A DNA stretch of 64,000 nt, taken from positions 12,944,592 to 13,008,591 of the forward strand of contig NC_066848.1 in NCBI RefSeq assembly GCF_001640805.2. The letters are read 5' to 3'. This document shows positions 1 to 12,323 of the stretch, piece after piece. Numbering within the stretch: the stretch's first letter is position 1; every line of letters begins with the position of its first letter. The stretch comes from Lates calcarifer. Taxonomy: Eukaryota > Chordata > Actinopteri > Centropomidae. Made by a program: the position numbers and the translations under genes. Under the pieces are notes generated by a model that was not told the DNA's origin, made no database searches, and worked only from the letters and a program-made list of their open reading frames with translations.

Positions 1-2598
1 CATTCTTGCCAGTGCCTCATCTTGATCTCTATAAAGTGTAAGAAGTGAAGGGGAAACATAAAGCAGATATAAGGTGAGGCTGTTACACTTACAACATGTT
101 TTGTTTTGTTTTGCTCTTGCGATTGTATCACAAGTTGATGGCATCTAAAAACCATAATTCTCCTGACAGGCATCAGTACGCTAGAGATAGATACTGTATT
201 ATTCTGAGTTTTCGCTCCCAGTGTTGAAATCGCCCTATTCAGTCTCTCCAGTTGCTCTAGCCTATAAATAGGACAGCATCTGCCAGTTGTGTGGTCAGGC
301 GGTGTATCCAGCCAGCCTTCAGCTGTCATCTTTAAACGATAAGAGCGGGGGAGGACTGAATAGTTGAGTGTTTCTGTGTGCATGTTGTCTGTGTGACATC
401 CTTGTTAATATATGTTCCGCCGGTGCAAGGACAAAGGAAGCCAAATAAGGACAAACATGACACTGCAACTACTCCACTCACTGGGCTGGCAAATTTTCCT
501 CATCACCTCACTCCTATCTCAACTCTCCTCCCTGCACTTCTTATGTCCACTCATGTTTATTCAGGTCTCCATCATTATTCTCTTCTCTTTTTTTTTCAGT
601 TTTTTCCCTTCACCTTTGCTGGTACTCGTGGTTATTCTTGTCCTCATTGCTCTCCTCACCCTTAATCTTTTCTACAGCCACTGTATCATCTCATTCTCAT
701 TCCCCTCACTTGCCCCCATACCCTCCATGCTTGTGCCCACCCTCTGCTCCCCCCCTCCCTGCTTGCCATCACATGGCAAGGTCCTGAGTGCCACTCACAG
801 TGGGATGGCAGTGAACAAAAGAGCAAAGCAAAAGGTCAACTTATCCAAGTTGTCACTCAACACTCAACACCCTGCCTTGCGTCTGGTGCAGGAATCCGGG
901 GGCCACCCATCGATCCTCATGTCATCGACTGCACATTATTCCCCTCTCTTCCAGAGCGGATGCCCCTATCATCCACATCTGAGAATATTCATTATCAGGA
1001 GCCTTAGCCATACACAATATTAAGCATGTTAAATTATAACCAATCAAGGTCAATGAAAGGCAGTTTAATTTGAGGAAATAAGCTCTGAATCATTTTCAGT
1101 GAGGAATAATAAGATATGCAGTGACAAATTCTCTTCACACCTTCCTTTTTTACAGCATCATCAACAACTTCTGTATGTCCTTAAGCTTTGTACATACATG
1201 CCAATGGGTTTTTTAAAGTATATTGTATGGGAGATTGTCACAAGAAGACAACTTTAAGATCATTAGTATGAGCTCAGTGCGTATATTGTGTAAGTCAAAA
1301 GTGGGCAAGTTTTAAACACCATCTTTCACTATACTACTCAACTAATTAGACTGCTGCACAAATGGCAAATGATTTGCTGGCAAGTCTGTTTAATTACTAC
1401 ACTTCTGCATCTCAAGCAACAGCGAATGATAAATTAGCCAAGTCACACATGTGTGTAATATCATTTTTATCTTATCTCTGCAGCATGCGTAGCCGGGATA
1501 CCATTTCTGTGTACGTCAGTTCATTTGAAGAACCTGTCTGCTTCACATAAGCCTCGACAGGACTTAAGTTTACAAAAGCAATGTGAATTAGAAGGCTGGA
1601 TATCAGTGACATTGCTAAGGACCACAGCTAAATGGTGCGGGATAATTATAGCAAAAGGCAGGACATATTATCATCTTTCTGTGCCTGTCAGGGGCACTAT
1701 GAATAGCAATGAGTCATCAAGGCCTTTTGTGCAACTGGGGACAAAAGTACAGACTGGTAACTAAGTGCAGGGGACATAAACAGCCTTCAAAGGTCCCTAG
1801 GAACCTAATAAAGTCTTAATGATTCGTTTAAGCCGAATAATTTTTAATCGCTTTTGCAGTCAATACTGTATAGTTCCACCTTTCAGTGACTGGGAGAGAT
1901 CACCTTGAGTAAAATTATTTCATTGCTAATTTCCTGTCTGTTTTGTGGAGGTGTGCACATTCTGGGCAATCGTGGGGAATCCAAATGAGGCAAGAAGATT
2001 GAGACAAAAAAAAAATCAAGGAAAACGCTGAAGGCTGATAAATGTGCATGAACAAGACAGTGGTGCTCATCCCTCAAAGAGACATAAAAGCCAGATTTCA
2101 CTCTCTCTCCCTCTCACACACACACACATGCAATTCCATGAGTATTGGTGCTGGAATTACATTTGATCATCTTCACATTACTCTTAACATGTTATCCTTA
2201 GCTGCTGTGCTCTAACGCAATGCTTCCACCTAGCTTTACAACCATAGAAGACACCTTGATTTGCACAGGGCTTTGCAGGTGGTGACACACGTATACACAC
2301 ACATACACACACAGCCATTTTTCTCATTCACAGAGACACGCGGGTAGTCGTCATCGCCTGCTCCACGAGCCATCGTGCTGACTGATCAACATGTGAACGA
2401 ACAGCAGCGGCTCAGGGCCCACAGAATCAGCTCAGTCAAGACTTTTCACGCATAGGACCTGTTGTCTGATCTTAGAGGCGATTGAGCGAAGAAGAAGACC
2501 GCCTTCCTGACGTACATGTCCCAAATAATCAAATAAAAAAAAACAGCATGGGCAGTTTATTACAGAAAATGATACACTGTGAGGGAAATTGCGCTTAC
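1..2598 (-). other. grid1: grid1 intron 2 (partial, runs off the left edge)
   Basis: The intron starts with GTAAGC just below exon 2. No acceptor plus coding sequence resembling GluD1 exon 3 was found down to base 1, so the intron extends out of the window. It holds a pyrimidine-rich stretch (about 500-760 on the plus strand) that yields a long but low-complexity reading frame, and short CA runs near 2114 and 2290. No repeat family was recognised in it. Confidence 0.85.
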
Positions 2599-2754
2599 CT
2601 TCCTGCACAGCCTGGAAGGGATTGTTAGGCTCGATAAGTTTCACAGAGTGGGTGATTTTCTCGCTCTGCAGAATGTCGTCGTTCAGACTCAGGTCTGAGA
2701 TGGCAAGTTGGAAAATCTCGTCATCCCTCACAGCGTTTTCCTCGAATATGGCGC
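2599..2754 (-). CDS. grid1: grid1 coding exon 2: start of the amino-terminal (ligand-binding-protein-like) domain
   Basis: Second coding exon, 156 bases: two bases completing the split Gly, 51 codons (residues 28-78), and one base of the next codon. The exon begins [17 protein letters not shown] and contains [13 protein letters not shown] and NNPFQAVQE, which match the beginning of the GluD1 amino-terminal domain closely. It fits GluD1 better than GluD2, which differs at the [13 protein letters not shown] stretch. The acceptor is CAACAG at 2755-2760 and the donor is GTAAGC at 2593-2598, both phase 1. The following codon would supply the next residue of the conserved QEAC motif. No frameshift or stop is seen. 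The remaining roughly 900 residues (rest of the amino-terminal domain, agonist-binding domain, membrane segments, cytoplasmic tail) lie beyond the left edge. Confidence 0.95.
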
Positions 2755-3407
2755 CTGTTGAATACAATGATCACAAGTTATTTGGAGAGTAAGAAGAATT
2801 TCGAGGGAGTGGAGTGTGATTGCACGGTAGAGTTGGGGGAGAGGTGAATGAGCTATACGGCTGACTATATGGAGGCCTTTAAAAAAAGTGATTGGCCTGT
2901 CACTGTGATGCATAATTCAACAATGGTACGTGATATTTAGACACCCTCCCCCCCCCCGCCCCCGTGGTTTCTTTAGCCTTGAAGCTGTGCAACATGAGCG
3001 TCTCCAGTGCGCCCTGAGAAGATTTCAGCACCATGGAGAGCAACAAGGCCACATGACATGAACACTGTGTTATTCGATGCACTAAGTAGCAAAAACTTAC
3101 AAAATAAAAGTCAACCGGAGTCTGTTAGATCAATGGCACCCTGACCAATAAGCATTATAGGTCTGTGTGGAGCACACACACACACTTTCCTCCTCTGTTT
3201 ACCAAAATGGCATCGGCTGCTGTTGAGCAACGCACATATTTCACGCGGACGGTAAGGGGGGGGGGTCAGAAAAAGAGAAGTACAATTTGGGTACCCAAAC
3301 GTTATGCGCGGCATCAGCCAACAATATTATCTGGATGGAGTCCCACCGCTGTATTAAGCCAGTGACTGAGCACCTGCTGCTTGCCAGACTGTTGCAGTAA
3401 ACTGTGG

Positions 3408-3435
3408 GCAGCAGCAGCAGCAGCAGCAGCAGCAG
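3408..3435. repeat. (CAG)n microsatellite in grid1 intron 1
   Basis: About nine uninterrupted CAG units, read directly from the sequence. Confidence 0.95.
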
Positions 3436-3647
3436 AGGAGCATCGAGACGAAATTTGCTCACAGTGACATTGACGTTTTTATCTGAGATTACAAAGCCAG
3501 TCATTATAAGAGGCTACGTGATTGCGTTCATGAGAAGGGACAACAAATCAAGGCGATTATTCAGCGTGTATGTGTGTGTGTGCTGGAGAGTGGTAGATCA
3601 TGTATGTATTTGAAAACTATAAAAAGAAATGCAGTGATGAGGTTTCA

Positions 3648-3650
<3 letters not shown>

Positions 3651-3702
<52 letters not shown>
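3651..3702. repeat. (CA)26 microsatellite in grid1 intron 1
   Basis: A perfect 52-base CA run, likely polymorphic. It generates artificial Thr-His reading frames on the plus strand. Confidence 0.97.
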
Positions 3703-3704
<2 letters not shown>

Positions 3705-4431
3705 TCAGAACCTCCAGACTGTCATGATGAGTTTAAAGCATCCTCCCACCCGATCTCTGAGAAAAGGGGGGGTGGGGGTGGGGGGCTCTTTTGGTTTGAA
3801 GTTTGAGTACAAAGAGGCTCTATGCGTTTTGCATCTCTAAAACGAAACTCCACTGACGTTCCCTCCTTCGTCTTGTAATTGACATTGCGGTCACGTTCCG
3901 GTGAAAGTTGAGGCTTGTCGGGTACAGATAAGAGGTAGCTCGGGTCTAAAAAAAGCCTTCTCCGTTTGGCTATCGGATCTTAATTTCATCTGAAACAGGC
4001 CTTCATGCTTTACTGTAATCCGTGGTTTGAATACAGAATTGGAATTTTACAGGGCCGATCAGTGGTGAGGTTTAGATCCGGATCCAACATGAATGCAGTC
4101 ATCTGCCGTCGAAAAGTGAGCGCATGCAAAAATAGGCTGATAAATAACTAGTAGTGATGAGTAATAAGGAAATAGCTCTGGCGGTAAAGGTCAGGGGCAT
4201 TGGCGTTTACAAAACAGCAACTTTTCAACTCGCTCGAGAGTCAAAGTGTTGCTTAAACACAGGATGCAAGCTGAATAGACTATTTATCCCGCCCTCTCAC
4301 CAAAATCCTGTGATCAACGCAGTATGCGCTGGCTGAGCTTTATTCCCGCACGCCTTTGCCTTTACACCTGTCCAACCCAAACAGCATGTTGTTTTGTTTT
4401 TATGTTGTTATGTTTTTTTCGGACTGCTTAC

Positions 4432-4510
4432 CGATATGTATGATGGAGTCCGCTTTGGCCGAATTGCATTGCAATATCCAGAGGGAAAGGCAGATCAGCA
4501 GCAACTCCAT
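4432..4510 (-). CDS. grid1: grid1 (glutamate receptor delta-1, GluD1) coding exon 1: start codon, signal peptide
   Basis: First coding exon of the delta-type ionotropic glutamate receptor GluD1, a postsynaptic membrane protein that organises synapses through cerebellin and neurexin. The exon encodes 26 full codons plus the first base of a Gly codon. It begins MELLLICLSLWILQCNSAKA, a hydrophobic signal peptide, followed by DSIIHI, which matches the mature N-terminus of known GluD1 and GluD2. Cleavage after the AKA motif is inferred. The start is well supported: an in-frame TGA lies four codons upstream (4520-4522), and the ATG context has G at -3 and G at +4. The donor is GTAAGC directly after the split Gly codon (phase 1), which joins in frame to exon 2. 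Teleosts usually carry grid1a and grid1b; I cannot tell which this is. Confidence 0.93.
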
Positions 4511-4536
4511 CTCGGGATTTCAGCAAGGCGGCTCAT
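4495..4536 (-). other. short upstream ORF overlapping the grid1 start codon
   Basis: On the minus strand an ATG at 4534-4536 opens a 13-codon frame (MSRLAEIPRWSCC) ending at 4495. It overlaps the grid1 ATG in a different frame. Its start context is weak (T at -3). It matters only if the mature 5' UTR includes this segment, which is very likely because it lies within 26 bases of the main start. Confidence 0.5.
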
Positions 4537-4965
4537 CCAAGCTCTGCTCGGCTGTCCTATACTGTCCAAATGGAGCACCCCAAGAAAAAAAAAAAGAAGA
4601 AGAAAGAAAGAAAAAAAAAAGATGATCAAAACCCAGTGAAAAACAGAACCGCGGTCCTCCTTCCTGGCAGACCAGACCCACATGAAAGCCAAGACCAGTT
4701 TCTCCCTTCTTTTTTCTCCTCAAATCAACAAAAACAAGGTGATCACAGGAAGGTGGGCTCAAAAAGACTAGAGGGAACCGACAGGGACTCGAGGTAAGAC
4801 TGGTAGCCCGGTGAGAGAGACCGGCGTTACCTCTCTCACTCTCGCCTCTCTCCCTGCGCTCCGGCGTCTAAAGCATGGCAAGCAGTAAAAAAAAAAAAGG
4901 AAAAAATGCGGAGGAGGGACACCCCTCTAACTACACACGGAGAGACGCTCATATACACACTCCGA

Positions 4966-4971
<6 letters not shown>

Positions 4972-4999
<28 letters not shown>
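4972..4999. repeat. (CA)n microsatellite in the grid1 5' flank
   Basis: A 28-base CA run inside the CpG-enriched flank. Confidence 0.95.
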
Positions 5000-5283
5000 G
5001 CCGCACTCTTCGGGTCCCGTCTCGATCACGTGACTGCAGAGACTTCACGACTCGGCTGCTGTCCCGATGAGCCGGGTAGAAATGATTTGGACTAGCCGGA
5101 GAAAGACGCTCGGAGAGCCGACAACTAAACACATGATTGGAGGTTACAACAGGGAAAGCGACCACAAAAAAACCTTATAACGTGTGTCTAGTACCGACAA
5201 GAGAGACAAACCGCTCACAAGCAAAAGCCAACAAATAAAACCGGCTCCGGTGGTGTTTACTTTCGGAGAAGTTGGCGTTTTCA

Positions 5284-5318
5284 GGGGGCGGGGGTGGGGT
5301 TGGGGGTGGGGGGGGGGA
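5284..5318 (+). other. G-rich tract with strong G-quadruplex potential
   Basis: Runs of 5, 5, 4, 5 and 10 G separated by one or two bases on the plus strand, about 0.8 kb upstream of the grid1 start codon. A second tract with runs of 6, 7 and 3 G lies at 5502-5521. The pattern is seen directly; folding is inferred. Confidence 0.8.
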
Positions 5319-5640
5319 TACGTTGTGAGACTGAGGCGCATTTCCAGCGCTACTTCGGTAGCGACGGACCGCAGCTGATGTGGCAGAGAGGAAGGATTTA
5401 CACACCACGCTCCTCGGGCTGATGGATGAGGGACAGACGTGACAGAAGCCACAACCGTCTGACTGAACCGGAGAACAGCCTGGACGGAGTTAACGGGAGA
5501 GGAGGGGGGTGGGGGGGTGGGAGCATTTTTGCAGAGGAACAAAATAGCATTTGTCGTAGCTGCATGACTTTTTCGATTAACTGATTGTTGCTTCGGCAAC
5601 AACTGACTCCCTCATTGTTGTTGTTGTTGTTGTTGTGTGT

Positions 5641-8600
5641 GTGTTTTTTTTAACCATCGCGGAATTATGGCATTGTGGGCTGTAATTTTAGGAACAGTTT
5701 CTTTTTTTGTGAATCAGACAACAGGGTGCCAGTAATTTTTATTGGGCACCAGTTACACGCCTCACAATTCTTGAGCGATTCCAGGCGTGTGCAGAGCTGT
5801 AAAGAAGAAAAAGGAGGAGGAGAAGTCGTGCAAAGAGACGGAGTTTCTAGATAGGCGTGATCTTACAATTAAAGGATATTTCTCGTGACTGCAATAAAAA
5901 ACGGAAATATCTCTTAATTGTTTGGTTAAGTCTGTCAGAGGCGTGGAGCACAAACTTTCAGCACCAGCGGCAGTGGACAGCTCCCTCGCTGAAACGCATG
6001 AGAAAAAAAAGCACCTGTAGAGCAGAGCAGAGTCAACCATCTCACCGTCCTCTAAATGTCTTTTGTGTTTGTTTGTTTTGTTTCTTTCTCTACAGGTTTT
6101 TTTTAATATATAAATTTCGGTTGCAACCCACAACTACGGAAATAATGCTTTACCCACCCCTGCAGCCCATTTGGACAGAACTAAATAAATCCATCATCAC
6201 TTTCATGTCAAAGTCGTGTTATTGTATACTGGTGATCGTCTGGTTATCATTGCAGCCGATGAACAAACATCAATGCTTCCAAAGTTGTTGTAAAATCACA
6301 CACTGCCCCTGCTGGCCACCGGTAAATACTGCAGCTGTGGTTGCGCAAAAAACAAAACAAAGCAAACAAACAAAAAACATCTTTGTTATAACAATTCTTG
6401 TTGTGATGGTAAGCCAAAATGTACATTTACATAAAAATATGCTAAAAAGGTGAAGCTGAAAAGGGTTAGGGTTTATAACGCACTGCTTTTTAGAGCAAAC
6501 TGTGTCCAAAACATGCAGATATCTAAAAGGTGGAACACAACAGTAGATATAGTATATATGTCTGGCTATTTGGTAAACGCCAGCCCACATATCAGTGCCA
6601 TATATCACACCAACTAAGGAAAGGGACATACTAGAAGAATGAATTATTGCTCTTTGATCCCAATTACAGTTCCTGTAACACAGTAGATCAATCTAGACTC
6701 ATTCTAACTGGATCAAAAGAGAAAGATTAACCTTGAGATTTGGGTTTTTTTTAATTTGACAGGCATCTAAAATACCATTAAAAAATTCATAATATCCCAG
6801 CAGAAGAATACATCTCTTAGATTTCATTGACCTATGAAGCAATATGTTGCTGAGATCTGGCACCTCACACAGGTCTTAAAACGGATTCATTCTTTGTGTT
6901 TTCTTGTGTTTATGACTGCATTGCCATGGATTAATACATGTTCTGCAAGTTCTGCAAAAATCTTCATATAAATAATAAATATCTATTCCACCTGATTATC
7001 ATCTGTAAGCAGCAATGAAGCTGACCAATTCACAATTTTGACAAAACAAATAAGATATAGTATGTGACACCAATAACAAGGTCAGCGCTGTATGGTTCAG
7101 TATGTGAAATACATATTGCATCAAGTGACAGTTTTGCTTCTAGTTCACAGGTAAGTGGTGGTGTAACACACTAAAGTTCCATAGGGGGAACATGGAAGTA
7201 TAAATGGTAATTCTTGCTGTCTTATGTTGGCCATTAGCATGTGTCAGACATGTTGAAAATAATATAGGCTCTTACTCTAATATTTATTCTCTGCATATAG
7301 AAAGGTATTTATGAGAAATGAATATCACTGTGTGTTTTGTGCTGTGAGAAGGCAAGTTCCATGCATTAGTAAGTAGATTTAATATGGTAGAGGGAATACC
7401 TTTCCATGGAAAGTAGGCCATCCAATGGATACACACCCATTTTTTGGGGGGGTTCTTTATACAGTTGATTCATACCTGCTCTATTTTTTGGTCCAGAAAC
7501 ATCTCCTAATGATTATTTCTAAATTTTAACAACCAAAGGCGTCTGTCATTGTTCTGTTCCTTCAGCCCCAGTCATGGAGTGCACCTCATGAACCTCCATG
7601 GGTGTCAGCGTAAGTTAGTCTCAAAAGAGCTGCGAACAGTCACCGAGACATTGGACGGATAGGTCATGCCTGCTCTCAGCAATGAAGGTGGAATTTCATT
7701 GTCACACAAAACCTGAGTCATAATGTTTATGGCTATGAGCAATGAAGTGAAAAGGAAAGACAGAGCTTCTTTTTTTCCCTCCTTCTTTTTGGAACAAGGC
7801 CAAAAAGTGAATTTAGATGAGGAGGAGCTGTCACGTGCAGAGGTATCAAAGCCGCAAAAAAAAAAAAAAAGAAAAAAGAAAGACAGAAAGAAAAAAACTG
7901 CAGCTAGTCATGAATAGATAAGTACCCCTGCTACACAGTGACTTCTTACTAATGGCCTATTCTTTGATAAACTCATTCTTCCTTCATCTCAAATAATGTG
8001 CTTTTCTAACCAAAAGCCTATAGGACAAGCCTCTGCATAATTAATTGTTTCTATAGAATACGTCTTTGTGTTCTGGGTCCTCAGTTCATTCTGATGAGTC
8101 CCATCTCTCAGTTTAATCTCAAATTATTTTCTAATGCATGGCTTGGGGCAGTGCACTGCTGCCTGTGAAATGATTGCTGTTTACAGTATTATACACATGC
8201 TTTCCACCTGTGTAGTTGGTCTCTGTCTTCACTGATTAGTTGTATTATCAGTGCAATTGTATATTCACTGCATCTGCTTTTGACTCCAAAAGGAGAGATC
8301 TGTTTTTTAGTGTTCTATTTAAGGACAGTATTTCATACACAGTAATGGGTAATTACTAACAGTAGTTATAGTGTTTGCCTGTATCGTTGCATATAAAACC
8401 ATGATTGGAATAACTAGTGATGAGCCGTAGGATAAGAGTTAAATCACTTCATTAGCCTTTAGCTTAACATATCCATGGTCTAAGGAAAGAGCACGACAGA
8501 GCCAGCAGCGTGCAGTCAAATGTGCTTTAAGTCAACATAATTAGGCCAGTTACTGCAGTAGTTGTCTGGCATACATACACTACATTAAAGTTGCTTAATA

Positions 8601-11504
8601 TTACCAATGAGAAATGCACTGAGAGCAGCACTGGTGTTACGCAACAAAAGAGGCATGTTAGCATATAGATAGTAGTTGGTTAGCTAAATTCAATGTAGAG
8701 TAGCAAGAGATGACACTTTAATATTATGAGTTGACTGAAGAGTCTGTCACTGCGCAGATGGCCCTGTCCATCACATTGTGGTCCTGGATATAGTTATATG
8801 AAGCCCCTGCAGCAATTTGGAGAAGGGTTAAATCTCAGACAAGTTGAAAATCCATTCATGTCAAGCAGAAATGTGCAGGGAATAGCAATAAGTGTCTGCA
8901 GCACTAGAGGTGAATAAGCAAGACTCTCTCTTCCAAATACACAGCCTGAGGTAACATTATAGATTAATCATGTTATGGGAGAATAAGCACAACCTCCATC
9001 ACAAACTCTGAATTTCAATGAGTGAATTGTTGACTACACGCATCGTTATATATTTCAACATTACACCGTTCTGAACCTTGGTGAAATATGTACTGGGTAA
9101 TAAATATATAAATGCTTACATATATGGAAAAATGTACCAGTGGACTGAAAGCTCTGAAACAGTGGGAAATGTAGGTCTATCTGTGTCACCCTGGAGCAAA
9201 GAACTTTGACAGCTGCCAGAGAGGAGGTTTTACAAGTTTGCCAGCCGGAGACATAATCCTGGATTCAGTCTTATTCAGGTATGCAACCTTGAAACATAGT
9301 CTTGCCCATGAGTTGCAGGCTTGTTATGATATGGTGCTGCTTCTGTAATGCAGTAGCTCAAAACAAAATCAAGACCAGTTTTACATGTTGTCCTATAGTT
9401 TACATTAGTTTACAAAAGACTTCTTTTTTATTGTATCCAAACCTGTTCACATCTCATACAATATACATTTATTTCATATCACACTCTATTCTATTCCCAC
9501 AACGAATAAATGTGAAAAAAAAAGAGTTTTGAAAACAAAACATATGCACTACGTGGCCCACAGAATAGATTGGTTTTATAATCAACTGTGGTTTGAAAAA
9601 TTGTTCTAGCTGAATTCATTGTTGTTGTCTTTTTCCTTTTTTGCCCCTGATCCCTAACCCTGTGCCTCATCATCATGTCCAACTGGGAGTGGATTGCGGT
9701 TATAAGAGTAAATAAGACGGGTGGGCACAGATGTGGTCAGTGTTTTCTGTTTTCACTATCCATAATTCATTGTTTACACTAGTCTGTGGAGGTAAAATTC
9801 ATTAAACGGATGGTATGTTTAGCTGCCTGCCTGTCCTTCTGCCTGTTTATCTGTCTGATTAAATATCTCACTAAACTGAAAAAACAAACAATCGAACAAA
9901 CAAACAAAACCTCCTGCAGTTCCAAGAATCTGAAAGTTCCTGTTAGTTTAAATAATAGCATTCATCTGGAAAATCTGCACATGAATTCCTAATGAAATTA
10001 AAAAAAACTTGTTGTTGTAGCCAACACAGCCTCCTTATTATCCAGAATTAGCAGGATCTGCAGAACACTAATTTTGCCTGCAGAGATGTTTACAATTTAT
10101 ACACCTAATAGCGACTGTTCAGCCATTTGTTTGGGGTGCCCTGAGCAGAGCTATTGAATCCAGCGCCTGTGTCAGCTACATTTCACTCCAGCTGTGCCTG
10201 CAAGACAGTCATTAGTGGATGAGGTCGTTTAAAGGGGAGCCAATTAGCAGAAACACACTTAGAAATCTACCTGCAAAGACATATAAGCTTTGCAAATGAG
10301 CGCAACAACAAAAACCCTTTGAGTATTTTAGTTTTTAAGAACAGGTCAATGTGATTCATTATTGAATTTGGCATTAAAGAAAAACCACCAAAGGTAAGGA
10401 GAGAACTCAAACAGTGGTGAGACACAGAGAGGCCTTGTCTTAAATGTATGAAGCTCTACTACTGCCTGGTAAACATCTATTCATATCCATTCTGAAGCTC
10501 AAGATCACAGAAAAAAAGAAAAAGAAAAATCACACAATTATATTTGCAGACAAACACTTATGAAAGTTCTTCATTTCTGTGGCCATTATGCAAAACAAAA
10601 TAATCTAAAGGCAATGTTCAAATTGCTTTTGCAACAGCAGGCTGTGGTCCAGCAGTTGTACATATAAAAAAACATTTTTCACTGTTCACTATATTGCAGT
10701 TAACTCCACTGTGATATTTTTAAGCTGAAGGGGTGAGCTCCATAGATGATAGCCTGTACTTGTGGTCATTATCATTGTGTGCAAAACATTATTTACTACA
10801 CAATATTATAGTGCAGAAGGAAGAAAGGCAGGCAGACAGAACAGCTCAACAACAGCAAGCTCACAGTTTTTAATCTTTTTATAATGAAGTCAAGGTTTCA
10901 GCACTCTAGAAAGTTGGCCCTGTGTAGTGAACTAACAGAGTGTCTCTCGGTCTCTCTGCTGTTGTCCTCTCTCCCTTTTACTTTCTCTCATGCTGTCCCA
11001 ATCTCACTCTTTCACTTTCCTGTCCTCTCACTGCCACCTTCACAGACGTGCTTGAAAGATCTTTCTCTCTCCCTCATACTGTGTGTAAGAGGAAGAGATG
11101 ACAAGAGTCTTAGTATTCAGCTCAGTTCCTGCTCCTTTTAACTCTATGGGGTTCCTCCCTTCTCTCTGGCCCCCAAAGCCCACATTTAAGAAGTTAAAGC
11201 CTTGGGCCTAATGACAAAATCTAACACAATAAGTGTTACTGATATGAAACCAAATTGGATTTCCTTGTAGTGGCTCCAAATGTATACTTCCCACTCTACT
11301 GCTTGTGAAGCTCATCCCAAAACTGAGTTACCGGAGTTCCTATGCAGAAATGTCCCCCCTGCAGCTGGTTACCGCTCACAGCCAAGATTTATTAACATCC
11401 TGGTAAATCTGTCAGGTCCATATAGAAAATGTGCAGGAATATGCCTCATTTCCTTATTTAAAAGCAGATAGTATAAAAAAAATCTCTGCAGTTATATTAC
11501 TGGC
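5641..11504. other. Intergenic stretch, no gene recognised
   Basis: AT-rich single-copy-looking DNA upstream of grid1. An open frame of 198 codons on the plus strand at 5857-6453 has no recognisable domain and low-complexity Phe/Cys-rich composition, so I do not call it a gene. A-rich patches lie at 7857-7898 and 9510-9530. No transposon family was recognised. A small hairpin (GGTGCC ... GGCACC) sits near 5686-5711. Confidence 0.6.
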
Positions 11505-11760
11505 TTCCATTTGGGTAATTATCCTTCAAATTTGGGGTAAATGACAGAGTATCCTGGTGGCATCTGATTAATTAGAATGGGATTTAATAGACCAAGCCAG
11601 GCTGTATTGGATTAATTAATTGGCAGATGATATAGTCGAGTGTTGCAGGCCTATTACGTTAACTGTCACAGTGCATTTGATGACAAGGCGCCAAGCGATC
11701 CATTCAATGACACAAACATGATTGGAGTAGGATATTATCCCGCTTAGGGAGGCCTTAGAT
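11505..11760. promoter_or_regulatory. Candidate conserved non-coding element with TAATTA sites
   Basis: The stretch has mixed, non-repetitive composition and clustered homeodomain-type cores: TAATTA at 11568-11573 and ATTAATTAAT at 11611-11620, with more TTAAT and ATTA motifs around. This texture is typical of developmental enhancers in vertebrate gene deserts. Conservation cannot be seen from one sequence, so this is inference. Confidence 0.25.
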
Positions 11761-12323
11761 CATTTTAAATACACAGTGCTAAGACTTAACAGTAATGACA
11801 AAGTCATGAATAGTCCGATAAATGTACATTACTTGACGCAGCTGTCATTCAGAATGAAAAGGGCTCCCCTGCAGATAGGGAGTGACTGTTCACTCAGAGG
11901 AGACAGGTGCAGTATAGCAGCAATGCACTCCTCTCTGTCATTTGCATACAATTATCTTCTGTGAATATGAGCACCAGTGAATGAAAGAATGAGGGCACTG
12001 GCAGGTAGAGCTGGTTTGGCCATGATCAATTTAAATGGACATAGCAGCAATTTAGTAATGCACCTCCACCTTCCATAATGTTGGAGGTGCTTGCAAACAT
12101 TGATTAAAAAAAAAAGAATCATCAAAATCGAAGCAGCCAAGATATTTCGACCCCAACAAGTCCTCCAAGTTAAACAACTGCCCTCCAGAATGGCACACTG
12201 TCTGCAAGTATTTTCTGATCTGCCGACCCTATCCACAAGACAACGTAGTTTGTCAGTGCCTTTGTCAGCCTCAGAAAAATAAAAGCATTAAAACATTAAA
12301 ACCCTTAATATTTTTCTCAGCAA

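Larger units (their letters stand above)
2755..4431 (-). other. grid1: grid1 intron 1 (complete, about 1.7 kb)
   Basis: Bounded by GTAAGC at the exon 1 end and CAACAG at the exon 2 end. The intron contains a CAG trinucleotide run (3408-3435), a long CA run (3651-3702) and G-rich tracts (3253-3266, 3765-3786). No coding exon is seen inside, and the two flanking exons join in frame. Confidence 0.9.
4511..5640 (-). promoter_or_regulatory. grid1: grid1 5' UTR and probable promoter, CpG-enriched
   Basis: The sequence upstream of the grid1 start codon is clearly richer in CpG than the rest of the window, especially about 4780-5560, as expected of a vertebrate CpG-type promoter. It contains a CACGTG core (5027-5032, in TCACGTGAC), a CA run (4972-4999), two long G-rich tracts (5284-5318 and 5502-5521) and a TTG run near 5615-5636. 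No clear TATA box or unique start site could be picked, so the UTR/promoter boundary is unknown. On the minus strand, a long polypyrimidine tract (complement of about 4585-4621) is followed by CAG ending at 4562, a possible acceptor of a 5' UTR intron. Confidence 0.6.

Noticed and set aside
412..1023. 203-codon plus-strand open frame
   Set aside because: It lies in grid1 intron 2, arises from a pyrimidine-rich stretch (Ser/Leu/Phe/Pro runs), and has no domain or splice support.
3574..3840. Plus-strand frame with Thr-His repeats
   Set aside because: Translation of the (CA)26 run in grid1 intron 1.
2599..4510. Assignment to grid2 (GluD2) instead of grid1
   Set aside because: The exon 2 protein has [13 protein letters not shown] and FEENA, as in GluD1; GluD2 differs at these positions.
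5857..6453. 198-codon plus-strand open frame upstream of grid1
   Set aside because: Low-complexity composition, no known domain, no promoter or polyadenylation pattern tied to it; probably chance.
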